DNA of 33,723 nucleotides from Nanobdellota archaeon (GTDB taxonomy: Archaea > Nanobdellota > Nanobdellia > Woesearchaeales > CG1-02-33-12). Below are positions 18,421 to 27,660 of this stretch, in pieces; position 1 is the stretch's first letter; each line of letters begins with the position of its first letter. The translations under genes and the position numbers were made by a program. Location of the stretch: contig JAHJQG010000001.1 in NCBI GenBank assembly GCA_018819345.1, positions 1-33,723 on the forward strand, given 5' to 3'. The notes under the pieces were generated by a model. That model made no database searches. It was not told where the DNA came from and saw nothing but the letters and a program-made list of their open reading frames with translations.

Positions 18421-18460
18421 TCCGGGCAGCCCCAGTTTATGGTAATATGAGGATAATAAG

Positions 18461-18697
18461 ATGACAAAAGCTAAAGGTTTGGGATCCATTAAAAGATTTG
18501 GAGCAAGATACGGAAGAACAGTAAAGCTAAAGCTGGCCAAAATAGAAAAAGAGCAGAGAAAAAAGCATAAATGCCCCTACTGCAACAGCTTGAAGGTCAA
18601 AAGAGTAGCTGTTGGAATATGGTTCTGCAAGAAATGCAAGGCTAAGTTTACAGGAAAGGCCTATACCATTGCAAAAGAAGAGAAGAAGGTGCTCTAA
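18461..18697 (+). CDS. rpl37ae: Ribosomal protein eL43 (L37Ae)
   Basis: GSIKRFGARYGRTVK, CPYCNSLKVKRVAVGIWFCKKCKAKFTGKAY. Confidence 0.95.
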   Translation: MTKAKGLGSIKRFGARYGRTVKLKLAKIEKEQRKKHKCPYCNSLKVKRVAVGIWFCKKCKAKFTGKAYTIAKEEKKVL

Positions 18698-18835
18698 ATG
18701 GTAGAATACAGATGTTTTGATTGCAATAAAAAGGTATCTATAGATTACCTAAGGAAAAAAATTAGATGCCCTTACTGCGGCTCTAAAATACTTTTCAAGC
18801 CAAGAACAACAATAACAAAGGTCAAAGCCAGATGA
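18698..18835 (+). CDS. rpoP: DNA-directed RNA polymerase subunit P (Rpb12-like)
   Basis: 45 aa MVEYRCFDCNKKVSIDYLRKKIRCPYCGSKILFKPRTTITKVKAR; C2C2 Zn ribbon; not in ORF track; overlaps pcc1 start (ATGA). Confidence 0.92.
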   Translation: MVEYRCFDCNKKVSIDYLRKKIRCPYCGSKILFKPRTTITKVKAR

Positions 18836-19065
18836 TTTATTCAGCTAAGATAAGGGTCTACAAGAATCCAGATATTATTTACAAATGCTTTATTTCAGAA
18901 TCAAAAAGCTTAAAAACAGACAGGTCAGATTACATTATTAAAAAAAACAAGGATTATGTGGAGTTTGATATAAAGGCAAAAGACTCTGTTGCATTAAGGG
19001 CAACCCTTAATTCAATCACAAAACTGCTTACTGTTTATGAAAAAATAGAAGGGTTAAAAAAATGA
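18832..19065 (+). CDS. pcc1: KEOPS complex subunit Pcc1
   Basis: Size, LKTDRSDYIIKKN...DSVALRATLNSITKLLTVYEKI, conserved placement after rpoP and before prefoldin beta. Confidence 0.85.
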   Translation: MIYSAKIRVYKNPDIIYKCFISESKSLKTDRSDYIIKKNKDYVEFDIKAKDSVALRATLNSITKLLTVYEKIEGLKK

Positions 19066-19391
19066 ATGTTTCAAAGGAAACAGAGCAAAAAATCCAGCAG
19101 CTACAGCTTATTGAACAAAGCATGCAGCAGTTTTTAATGCAAAAACAAAGCTTTCAAACTCAGTTGATGGAAACAGAATCAGCATTAAAAGAGCTCAAGA
19201 ATTCTGAAAAAGCATATAAGATAGTTGGAAATATTATGGTTTCTTCCAAAAAAGCTGACCTGGAGAAAGACCTTAAATCAAAAAAAGAAACACTTGAGTT
19301 AAGAATCAGGATGCTTGAAAAACAAGAGGAAAAAATCAAGGAAAAAGCGGACAAGATTCAAAAAGAAGTTCTCAAAGAAATAAAGGAATAA
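19062..19391 (+). CDS. pfdB: Prefoldin beta subunit
   Basis: Coiled-coil ETEQKIQQLQLIEQSMQQFLMQKQSFQTQLMETESALKELKNSEKAYKIVGNIMV. Confidence 0.92.
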   Translation: MNVSKETEQKIQQLQLIEQSMQQFLMQKQSFQTQLMETESALKELKNSEKAYKIVGNIMVSSKKADLEKDLKSKKETLELRIRMLEKQEEKIKEKADKIQKEVLKEIKE

Positions 19392-19403
19392 TAAACTTTA
19401 AAG

Positions 19404-19658
19404 ATGACAGAAAAAAAAATAAAAGAGATTATTAATGCCCTCTCAGAATTGAGCAATGATTCAGCAGTTCCTAAGAATGTAAAAAACAAGATAAATCAGA
19501 TGATTAATATTCTAGAAGATGATTCAGAGCTTTCAATAAGGGTTAACAAGGTCTTGAATGAGCTTGATGAGATAGCAGATGACACAAACATGCAGGCTTA
19601 CACAAGAATACAGATATTGAATATTGTATCTTTATTAGAAACAATTCAAACTATCTGA
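19404..19658 (+). CDS. UPF0147 family protein
   Basis: ALSELSNDSAVPKNVKNKI...DDTNMQAYTRIQILNIVSLLE. Confidence 0.85.
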   Translation: MTEKKIKEIINALSELSNDSAVPKNVKNKINQMINILEDDSELSIRVNKVLNELDEIADDTNMQAYTRIQILNIVSLLETIQTI

Positions 19659-20247
19659 ACTTTTTCTTTTTAAGTTTCACAACTGTTTTCTTGGTTAATA
19701 AGGAATTTGGAATATAAATTATATCACCCTGTTTTGTCTCTATCTTTGTCTCAACAAGGTTTATATGAACAACTTTTCCTTCAGTATTATCAACCTTAAT
19801 AATATCTCCATCTTTAATAAATCTTTTCTGATGGATAAAGAATCCTGCAAACATATTTGGCATAAAGTCTTTTATTGAAAGCAGGATTGAGATTATTATT
19901 ATAATTAGTACAGCTCCTGATATCATATGCAGGACAACTGTTGTAAGGCCCAGCTGGTTTAAGGCCATTACAATGAATATAAAATAAATAAAGTAAGTAA
20001 TAAAAGTGGAAATTATCTCCTCCATAGAAACCTTGATTCCAGCTGCTTTTTTTATAATTCTATTAAGTTCAACCTCATGAAGTGTCTTATGAATAAGCTT
20101 TCCTAATATTCTTCCAGCAATAAGGCCAATCAGCACTATTATTACTGCAATAACTAGTTTAGTGAAAAGGCCTGATAATAGTCTGGGCAAAATACCTATT
20201 GAATCAGTAATAATAGATGCATTATTTACAGGATCCATAGCAAACAT
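19651..20247 (-). CDS. Small MscS-family mechanosensitive channel
   Basis: TM helices followed by MFAGFFIHQKRFIKDGDIIKVDNTEGKVVHINLVETKIETKQGDIIYIPNSLL. Confidence 0.85.
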   Translation of the reverse strand: MFAMDPVNNASIITDSIGILPRLLSGLFTKLVIAVIIVLIGLIAGRILGKLIHKTLHEVELNRIIKKAAGIKVSMEEIISTFITYFIYFIFIVMALNQLGLTTVVLHMISGAVLIIIIISILLSIKDFMPNMFAGFFIHQKRFIKDGDIIKVDNTEGKVVHINLVETKIETKQGDIIYIPNSLLTKKTVVKLKKKKFR

Positions 20248-20336
20248 CAGAGGCCATTCATTTAAAAAACTTATGCTTTTCTATGAAAAAAATTAGTTAG
20301 AAAAGAATATAAAGAGAGTTTATTTTTTATTGAAAT

Positions 20337-21482
20337 ATGGCAAAAAAGAAGAAATCAAGGCATACTAACCTGAATGAAAAGCCTGAAAAGAAAACCAGTT
20401 ATGATAAAATAAAAGAGCTTGAGCAGGAGCTTTCAACCACAAAATACAACAAAAGAACCCAGCATCACATCGGCCTTGTAAAGGCAAGGATAGCTGGTTT
20501 GAAGAAAAAAGAGCTTGCACGTTCAGCATCAAAAGGAAAAAAAGAGGGCTATTCAGTAAGAAAAACAGGTGATGGAACAGTTATTATATTAGGATTTCCA
20601 TCAGTAGGAAAATCAACCCTGCTAAATAGCATTACAAACGCTGATTCACCAATAGGAACATATGATTTCACAACACTTAAGGTAATACCTGGAATCATGG
20701 ACCATAAGCATGCAAAGATCCAGATACTTGATGTTCCTGGTGTTGTTTCTGGGGCAGCATCTGGCCGCGGAAGAGGAAAAGAGGTGCTTGCAATAATCAG
20801 AAACTGTGATTTAGTCATTATTCTATTAGATATAAATCATCTTAAGGCATATAATGTTTTATGCAAAGAGCTTTATGAAGCAGGAATACGCCTAAACCAG
20901 GAAAAGCCAGATGTAAGGATAAAAAAGAAAGCCCGCGGAGGAATACAGATAGGCAAGACTGTTCATTTGCCAGATTTAGATGACAAGACAATAAAAAGCA
21001 TACTAAAGGAATTTTCAATATCAAATGCAGAGGTACTCATAAGAACCAGAATAAATGCAGACCAGTTTATTGATTGCATTGAGGGAAACAGGAAATATCT
21101 TCCAGGCATTGTTATTGTAAACAAGATTGATTTGGCCACCCCTGAACAGATTGTTGATGCTAAGAAAATATTTCCTGATGCCTTATTTATATGTGCCAAT
21201 AAAGGTGATTATACTAATGAACTCAAAGAAAAGATATACAACGGGCTTGAACTTATTAGTATATACCTAAAAGAAGTAGGGAAAAAAGCAGATTTGAAAA
21301 TTCCCCTGATAATGAATAAAGGCTGCATAATAAGGGATGTATGCAGCAAACTACACAGGGATTTTATAACAAAATTCAAATATGCCAGGGTTTGGGGTAG
21401 GTCTGCAAAGTTTGACGGCCAGATGCTTAGATTAAAACACAAACTTTTAGATGGAGATGTTGTTGAGCTTCATTTAAGATAA
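20337..21482 (+). CDS. DRG/Rbg-family GTPase with TGS domain
   Basis: GFPSVGKSTLLNSITNADSPIGTYDFTTLKVIPGIM, DVPGVVSGAASGRGRGKEVLA, NKIDLA, C-terminal TGS-like GDVVELHLR. Confidence 0.95.
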   Translation: MAKKKKSRHTNLNEKPEKKTSYDKIKELEQELSTTKYNKRTQHHIGLVKARIAGLKKKELARSASKGKKEGYSVRKTGDGTVIILGFPSVGKSTLLNSITNADSPIGTYDFTTLKVIPGIMDHKHAKIQILDVPGVVSGAASGRGRGKEVLAIIRNCDLVIILLDINHLKAYNVLCKELYEAGIRLNQEKPDVRIKKKARGGIQIGKTVHLPDLDDKTIKSILKEFSISNAEVLIRTRINADQFIDCIEGNRKYLPGIVIVNKIDLATPEQIVDAKKIFPDALFICANKGDYTNELKEKIYNGLELISIYLKEVGKKADLKIPLIMNKGCIIRDVCSKLHRDFITKFKYARVWGRSAKFDGQMLRLKHKLLDGDVVELHLR

Positions 21483-22355
21483 ACTTTTTAAGTAATCTTT
21501 TTTGTATTTGAAATTATTCTTTTTTGCTAATTTCTTAATTGCTTTGTCAATCCCAGAGCCATATTGTGCAGCTGTTTTCTTCCTGAATGCAAACTCTTTT
21601 GGCAGTCCTAAGTCAACTGCAATTTCACGCAGGATATATTTTCTTATATTCTTATTTAGTTTATATTTTTCTGGAACTTCCATTGCTGATTTTATGACTT
21701 TCTCATCGAGAAAAGGCGTTATTAACCCTGCTTTTTGGCTTTTTGCTATCAGGAAATCCCTTTTTAAGTCCTTGAATAAATTATTCAGGCTTGACCAGCA
21801 CTCTCTATTTATACCTTTTATATTTTCAAACCTGCTGTATCCTGCAAATAATTCATCAGAACCAGTACCAGTAAATAAAGTGTTTATTGAATCTTTTTTT
21901 GAAAGTTTTATTCCTGCATAAATAACTGAGCCAACTCCCACACTAATAACATCTGTTTGTTTTAGTATCTTAATAACTCTTTTTATTATTTTTTCTGTTT
22001 CATCTAATTCAAGGGTTATTGTTTTTAGTTTTAGGTTAAGGGCCAAGGCAGTTCTTTCTGCCCATTCAAGGTCTTTGGAGTTCTTGAGGCCAATTGCATA
22101 ACATTTAAAATTCAATCCAAGCTTCTTGCATATTAATGCAATTATTGACGAGTCTATACCACCAGAAAAAAGAATCCCAAATTTCTTTAGGTTAATGGTT
22201 CTTTTTTTTATTGAAGTTACAAGGCTCTCTTTAACTAACTCCCTGCATTTTTCTTTATTATTTTCTATTTTCTCTGTCTTTAAGCTATTGATGTATTTCC
22301 TCCATTCATCTTGGCTAATCAGTTTTTTATTTTCAATTATGCCTTGCATTTCCAT
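21474..22355 (-). CDS. Stand-alone asparagine synthetase-type (AsnB C-domain) ATP-pyrophosphatase
   Basis: SGGIDSSIIALICKKLG, TGTGSDELFAGYSRF, TPFLDEKVIKSAMEVPEKYKL, no N-terminal glutaminase domain. Confidence 0.87.
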   Translation of the reverse strand: MEMQGIIENKKLISQDEWRKYINSLKTEKIENNKEKCRELVKESLVTSIKKRTINLKKFGILFSGGIDSSIIALICKKLGLNFKCYAIGLKNSKDLEWAERTALALNLKLKTITLELDETEKIIKRVIKILKQTDVISVGVGSVIYAGIKLSKKDSINTLFTGTGSDELFAGYSRFENIKGINRECWSSLNNLFKDLKRDFLIAKSQKAGLITPFLDEKVIKSAMEVPEKYKLNKNIRKYILREIAVDLGLPKEFAFRKKTAAQYGSGIDKAIKKLAKKNNFKYKKDYLKSLS

Positions 22356-22455
22356 ATTTTTATCAAAAATTCAGAAGTTTAAAAATATGCCTTTTTTGAT
22401 TGAAAATTCAAAAAGAATAAATATAAGTAATCAAAACTAGTTATTGGTGATAGTT

Positions 22456-22683
22456 ATGGTAAAAAAAGCAAGCAAAGAGGAAATGATTGGTTTTCATAAG
22501 GGTGCATTAACCACTTTAGCAAAGGAAAGAGAGGAAATGGCCAAGATATTGAATATTGTGGAGCAGCTTATGCAGATGCATGTAAAGTCATTGCAAGAAT
22601 TGGGAGTTGACCTCACAAAGGATATTAAAAAAGAGAAAAATCCTGCTAAAAAACCAAAAGTGCCAATAGAAGATATAATATAA
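22456..22683 (+). CDS. Hypothetical small protein
   Basis: MVKKASKEEMIGFHKGALTTLAKEREEMAKILNIVEQLMQMHVKSLQELGVDL; start chosen at ATG 22456. Confidence 0.7.
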   Translation: MVKKASKEEMIGFHKGALTTLAKEREEMAKILNIVEQLMQMHVKSLQELGVDLTKDIKKEKNPAKKPKVPIEDII

Positions 22684-22705
22684 TTAGATTTTAATTAAGT
22701 TATAT

Positions 22706-24085
22706 TTAATCAATTTTTTCAGTTGGTGTTAATATAATTGGTTCTGAACCTGAATAAAGGTTATCCAAACTTCTTTTGTATACTTTATAAAGATAATCAT
22801 AGACTTCCCTCACAAGAGGTTTTTCATTGAGTAATTTATTTAATATCATTAGTCTCTCTTTCTTGTATTCTGCACCATGATTTTTATTTGATTCCTCTTC
22901 ATTATCTTTGCTTACACAATGTATGTCAAAAGTACAGCCACAATATCTTAGCCTTAATTGGTCTGCACTACGCCCTGTTTTTTTCTCTTTTCCTGTATAA
23001 TGTTTATATTCAATAATTCCGTCAAGACAAGAATTCCTTATTCGGTCATCCTTGAAAAAGACATTCTTAACATTATATTCTGGAAGCTTTTGCCCAAAAA
23101 AATCTGCAAATTTATGGGCTATTCTATATGCACCTAAATCATTATCAACAACAAAAGTCGCACCCAAGGTATCGGAAATTCCTTCAGCACTTGATACTTT
23201 TCCTTCAATCTTGCCCGGAGCAGGTTCTCCAAAAATCTTAAGTATTATTTTGTTAACAAGGCTCTCAACGGTTTTTATTCTTGCACGGAAATAAATGTAT
23301 TCATCTTTGTTTTCTGGTTTCCCTAATACATAAGATCTTATATCTGAAAATCTAATACCTATTTTTGAAAGTTGCTCTATGGTTAAATCTGAAAGGTTTG
23401 GTCCTCTAAGGTTAGGTAACCCATAAAGACCAATATCCTGAAGTTGTTCTACTGTAAGATAAGAAACTTTTCCGTTCTTTAGAATAGGGTCTTTTTTTAT
23501 TATATTCTCTAAGGTAAATTCTGCGTCATTCATATTATTTATTTTCCTACTTAAATCATATTCTTCCTTTGGATCATTAAATATAAGACTTACTGAATTC
23601 TCTCCAGACCTCAAGTTTTTGTTGTCAAAGATGTATCCCCTATGCTTTGATTTTCTTTTTTTCTTATTTTCTTCGATTATATTTGTTTTGTATTCAAAGA
23701 GGAATCTTTTTGTTTTGAAAATATTTTTTTTGAGAGTGCTTTTGCCCTTCTTATAAAGAAAGATTTGATTTGTCAGATCCAAAAACTTGTAAAAAATTTG
23801 TGTGTTAATCAGAGCAAGTTCATTGTATTCTCCATTTGCAACATCCATCAGTTTTTCTATCTTTCCCTCAATTTGTTCTCTCTCCTCTAATGTTTTAGGA
23901 TCTTGTTTCTTTTCCTTAGAACCCTTTACTGTACCATAATTAATAATCATAAAGTTAATTAAGTTTATCAGCTCTGTATAATTTTTAGACAATAATTTAG
24001 CCTGACTGTAAAAAGCTCCCTTTATTAGTTCACATTGTTCTCCTACATTTTTCATTTGGACAAAATTAGTTTTTTTGGTATCCAT
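22706..24085 (-). CDS. Divergent RelA/SpoT-like nucleotidyltransferase domain protein
   Basis: YFRARIKTVESLVNKI, ISDTLGATFVVDNDLGAYRIAHKF, FKDDRIRNSCLDGIIEYKHY, CTFDIHCVSKDNEEESNKNHGAEYKKERL align in order with RelA/SpoT motifs. Confidence 0.55.
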   Translation of the reverse strand: MDTKKTNFVQMKNVGEQCELIKGAFYSQAKLLSKNYTELINLINFMIINYGTVKGSKEKKQDPKTLEEREQIEGKIEKLMDVANGEYNELALINTQIFYKFLDLTNQIFLYKKGKSTLKKNIFKTKRFLFEYKTNIIEENKKKRKSKHRGYIFDNKNLRSGENSVSLIFNDPKEEYDLSRKINNMNDAEFTLENIIKKDPILKNGKVSYLTVEQLQDIGLYGLPNLRGPNLSDLTIEQLSKIGIRFSDIRSYVLGKPENKDEYIYFRARIKTVESLVNKIILKIFGEPAPGKIEGKVSSAEGISDTLGATFVVDNDLGAYRIAHKFADFFGQKLPEYNVKNVFFKDDRIRNSCLDGIIEYKHYTGKEKKTGRSADQLRLRYCGCTFDIHCVSKDNEEESNKNHGAEYKKERLMILNKLLNEKPLVREVYDYLYKVYKRSLDNLYSGSEPIILTPTEKID

Positions 24086-24154
24086 AATAGAAGATATGTA
24101 TTATTAGTTTATAAATCTTTCGGTTTTATTACTACTAATAAGTTATAAATAAAT

Positions 24155-24622
24155 TTAATCTGGGATTTCCAGATTATATTTAAATCGCCTGGCCTTTGGA
24201 ACAAAATTAAGCACTTTTTCATCCTTGTATTTACCTGTGCCGAGAAAATCATTTTCATGTTTCAGTATTACAAAGCCCCTGTAATTACCATCTGCATCAA
24301 CATCCTGGCCCTTGAGCCACTGCATGGCCTGTTTTTCATTAATCTCAATAAGATTTTGTTTTGCATCCTTTCCAATTAGCTGTGAGCCCTCAATGCTAAG
24401 CCTTAACTCATTGTTTTTAAGCTCTCCAAAATACAATCCAATTGAGTTAATTTTTAGCTTCTCAAGAGGCAAATCAAAAACCTCTTTGTTAACAAGAAAT
24501 ATCTTTCCCTTATCATTCATAAGAAAAACCAGCTCTGAACTGAAATCAGCACCCCATTGTTCTTTTATCAAAGCCAGTATTTCCTTGATTTTCTTTCTGT
24601 TCAATATTTTCAGTTCTAACAT
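24155..24622 (-). CDS. NIP7-like/PUA-domain protein
   Basis: C-terminal GFVILKHENDFLGTGKYKDEKVLNFVPKARRF PUA signature. Confidence 0.75.
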   Translation of the reverse strand: MLELKILNRKKIKEILALIKEQWGADFSSELVFLMNDKGKIFLVNKEVFDLPLEKLKINSIGLYFGELKNNELRLSIEGSQLIGKDAKQNLIEINEKQAMQWLKGQDVDADGNYRGFVILKHENDFLGTGKYKDEKVLNFVPKARRFKYNLEIPD

Positions 24623-24674
24623 AATACAATAGAATTAAATAACTTATTTATATCTTTTGATAAGAAAAACTAAA

Positions 24675-26435
24675 TCAAATACCCCAGATAGGATTTTCCT
24701 TTCTCATCATTACTGCAATCTCTTTTAATATGGCAATTTCTCCTTCTGTAAGATATTTTTTCAGTTCTTTCAGCTTTCTGAAATCATTTTCTGGAATTAC
24801 TGAATATAAGATGTCACCTTCACTAATTTGCCTTCCTACAGTAACCTTGTCAAGCGAGATTGCAACCTGCTTTCCCTTTCCAGCCTCTGCAACATTCTTT
24901 TTTTCAGATTGTATGCTCTTTACTTTAGTTAAAGGAGTAATATTTTTCATTAGTTGTATATTTGTTTTTATTTTTCCTTCAAGGACCTCAACCCCAACAA
25001 CAGCAGGATTGTTCTGCCTGAAGACATAGCCGGGCATTATTTTGATTTTGCATGGCCTGACAAGCATTTCTACATCAGCTGCCTCGCGCCTTTTTGTCTC
25101 TCCTTCAACCCATTTTTCAAAGTCTTCTATCAGCTTGTAGATTATATCATTTGTAAAAACCTTGACTTTTTCTGATTTTGCATCATCATTAAGTTTAACA
25201 TTAAAACCAATAACAACAGATTTTAAGGGGTCTTTTTCATAATTGCTCTCTGCATCAATTACATCTTTTTTTGATATATTGCCAATCGATGCCTTCCTTA
25301 TTTTGATGTTTTTCTCCCTGAATACAGTTATTAATGCCTCAAGAGAGCCAAGTGAATCTGCTTTCAGGATTATTCCCTGCTTGTCTGTTTCAATTATAAC
25401 TTCAGACACTAATTTCTGGGTTTCCTGTTTTGTTTTCTCAAGAGAATCTTTTGAGCTTGCCATCAATGGCATTCCTGCAACAACACTTTCTATTTCAGGA
25501 GCAGATATTCTTATGCATCTTGCAGCACATACCTCATCAACCTGTTTAAATCTTGTTCTTTTGTCCCTTATCTCTGACAAAGGCATTGGCTCAAGCAATG
25601 CCCTCGGCTTTGTTACAATCGGCTTCTTAATTCCTCCAATAACAATAAAATCATCTTTTTTCAGTGTGCCATCATAGATAATAACATCAAGGGCTACGCC
25701 AAGGCCTTTTTCCTCCTTTACTTCCAATATAGTTCCTTTTGCAGGGCTGTTAATATCACATTTCAGGCAGCTCTCAAGGTATTTCTGTGCAAGCCCTGTC
25801 AAGACCATTAAAAGTTCTGGAATTCCTTCTCCTGTTTTTGATGAAACAGGGATTATTGCAACCTCTTTTGTGTGGTCTGATACACGGTCAAAGCGCTCGC
25901 TTGCAAATCCAAATTCATGCAGCTTACCAACAAGCTCGTAAAGTTTTGTGTCAAGCCTTTTCTGTGTGTCAGGACCCTGGCTGGATATGTTTTTTAGTAT
26001 ATTATCTTTAGCTGAATTCCATCCTGGCAATAAATCTATTTTATTTGCTGCAACAATGAAGGGTGTTTTCTGCTGTTTTAATATCTCAACTACTTCTGCT
26101 GTCTGCGGCTTAAAGCCCTCATTAATGTCAACAACAAGGATAGCAATATCAGCAAGATTTCCTCCACGCTTTCTTAAATTTGTAAATGCAGCATGTCCAG
26201 GAGTGTCTATAAACAACAGTCCTGGAATTGTGAACTTTATTTTTAGTGAATCAAGCAGAGGCCCGCATATCTTCTTAATAATCTCAAGAGGTATTAAAGA
26301 TGCCCCTATTGCCTGTGTTATTGCTCCTGCCTCGCACTTGACAATATTGCTGCTTCTAATGTAATCAAGCAGGCTTGACTTTCCATGGTCCACATGGCCC
26401 ACAACAGTGCATACAGGAGATCTTATAGTATTCAT
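24675..26435 (-). CDS. infB: Translation initiation factor IF-2 (aIF5B)
   Basis: MNTIRSPVCTVVGHVDHGKSSLLDYIR, GAITQAIGAS, FIDTPGHAAFTNLRKRGG, AANKIDLLPGW; start at ATG 26435 (track frame begins 26546). Confidence 0.95.
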   Translation of the reverse strand: MNTIRSPVCTVVGHVDHGKSSLLDYIRSSNIVKCEAGAITQAIGASLIPLEIIKKICGPLLDSLKIKFTIPGLLFIDTPGHAAFTNLRKRGGNLADIAILVVDINEGFKPQTAEVVEILKQQKTPFIVAANKIDLLPGWNSAKDNILKNISSQGPDTQKRLDTKLYELVGKLHEFGFASERFDRVSDHTKEVAIIPVSSKTGEGIPELLMVLTGLAQKYLESCLKCDINSPAKGTILEVKEEKGLGVALDVIIYDGTLKKDDFIVIGGIKKPIVTKPRALLEPMPLSEIRDKRTRFKQVDEVCAARCIRISAPEIESVVAGMPLMASSKDSLEKTKQETQKLVSEVIIETDKQGIILKADSLGSLEALITVFREKNIKIRKASIGNISKKDVIDAESNYEKDPLKSVVIGFNVKLNDDAKSEKVKVFTNDIIYKLIEDFEKWVEGETKRREAADVEMLVRPCKIKIMPGYVFRQNNPAVVGVEVLEGKIKTNIQLMKNITPLTKVKSIQSEKKNVAEAGKGKQVAISLDKVTVGRQISEGDILYSVIPENDFRKLKELKKYLTEGEIAILKEIAVMMRKENPIWGI

Positions 26436-26511
26436 CTTACTTATCAGGAGGTTATATTTACTTTTAAAGCTTTCCAAAAGTTTTATATTAATCTTAATTA
26501 TCTTTTTCTTA

Positions 26512-27660
26512 ATGGAAAAAATACAAGAGGGAAAAGCAGGAATCAAGGCATATGCAGCTGAGACTATATCAAAAGAATTGCCTGTGTTTTATAATCCTGT
26601 GATGAAGCTTAACAGGGATATAAGTGTTTTATTGTTAAATTCAATTGATAAGAAAAATATGCAGATTGCACTTCCACTGGCTGCAACAGGTATAAGAGGA
26701 ATAAGGTTTTTGCTTGAATTGAAAAAAAGCATTATAAAGAACATTTCCTTTAATGATAAAAGCGGTGAAGCAGTAAAACTAATAAAAAGCAATTTGAAAC
26801 TAAATAAAATTAAGTTAAATAAGAAAATAAAGGTATCGGAGCTTGATGCAAACCTCTTTATTTTAAATTCAAAGGGTTTTGATTATATTGATATTGACCC
26901 ATTTGGCTCGCCCAATTTTTTATTGGACAGTGCAGTAAAAAGGCTTGGAAGAGAGGGAATTCTTGCTGTGACTGCAACAGATACAGGTGCCTTGTGCGGC
27001 AGCTACAAAAACGCCTGCTTAAGAAAATACTCAGGCAAGCCATTAAGGAACGAGTTCTGCCATGAAACAGGATTAAGAATTCTTATATTCAAAATACAGA
27101 TAGTAACAGCACAATATGACAAGGCCTTAACGCCAATATTCTCATACTCAAAAGAGCATTATTTCAGGGTTTTCTTTAAGTGCATAAAAGGAAAAAAGAA
27201 AGTGGATGAATTAATGAAAAATATTGGCTATATTGTTTACTGCAGCTCGTGCCTGTTCAGGAAAACAACAAGAGATATCTTTAATTCAAATAAATGCCCT
27301 GTTTGCGGTTCAAGGTTAGATTATGCTGGGCCTTTGTGGCTGGGCCAGCTGTGGGACAAAAAACTAATTAATAATATGTGCAAAAATATTAAGAATTTAG
27401 AGGATAAAGAGCTAGTTAAATTTCTGGAAATAATAAAAAAAGAATCAAAAATAAGCTCAGTTGGGTTTTATGATGTTGCACAGGTTGTCAAGCACAATAA
27501 GTTGAAAAACATTCCAAAAAAAGATTTATTAATTAATGAAATAAAAAAGGCCGGCTTTAAAGCAGCTGAAACACACATAAAGCCAAATTCCATTAAAAGC
27601 AATATAGAATTAAAAGAATTATTAAAATTAATTAAAAAGATTAACCAACAGCCCTTCTGA
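26512..27660 (+). CDS. trm1: tRNA (guanine26-N2/N2)-dimethyltransferase Trm1
   Basis: QEGKAGIKAYAAE, VFYNPVMKLNRDISVLLL, ATGIRGIRFLLE, YIDIDPFGSPNFLLDSA, Zn cysteines CSSC/CPVCGSRLDYAGPLWLG; start ATG 26512. Confidence 0.93.
   Translation: MEKIQEGKAGIKAYAAETISKELPVFYNPVMKLNRDISVLLLNSIDKKNMQIALPLAATGIRGIRFLLELKKSIIKNISFNDKSGEAVKLIKSNLKLNKIKLNKKIKVSELDANLFILNSKGFDYIDIDPFGSPNFLLDSAVKRLGREGILAVTATDTGALCGSYKNACLRKYSGKPLRNEFCHETGLRILIFKIQIVTAQYDKALTPIFSYSKEHYFRVFFKCIKGKKKVDELMKNIGYIVYCSSCLFRKTTRDIFNSNKCPVCGSRLDYAGPLWLGQLWDKKLINNMCKNIKNLEDKELVKFLEIIKKESKISSVGFYDVAQVVKHNKLKNIPKKDLLINEIKKAGFKAAETHIKPNSIKSNIELKELLKLIKKINQQPF

Larger units (their letters stand above)
18141..18434 (+). tRNA. tRNA-Pro (anticodon UGG at 18177-18179), three exons, two introns
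   Basis: Acceptor GGGGCTG (18141-18147) / CAGCCCC (18427-18433), discriminator A 18434; D-arm GGGTAGCTTGGTTTATCC; anticodon stem TCTGG (18170-18174) / CCAGA (18199-18203) with G37; T-stem CCCGG (18208-18212) / CCGGG (18422-18426). Exons 18141-18180, 18198-18218, 18421-18434 give a 75-nt mature tRNA; CCA not encoded. Confidence 0.92.

Noticed and set aside
24730-26364. Multiple plus-strand ORFs opposite infB
   Set aside because: Shadow frames of the conserved IF2 gene
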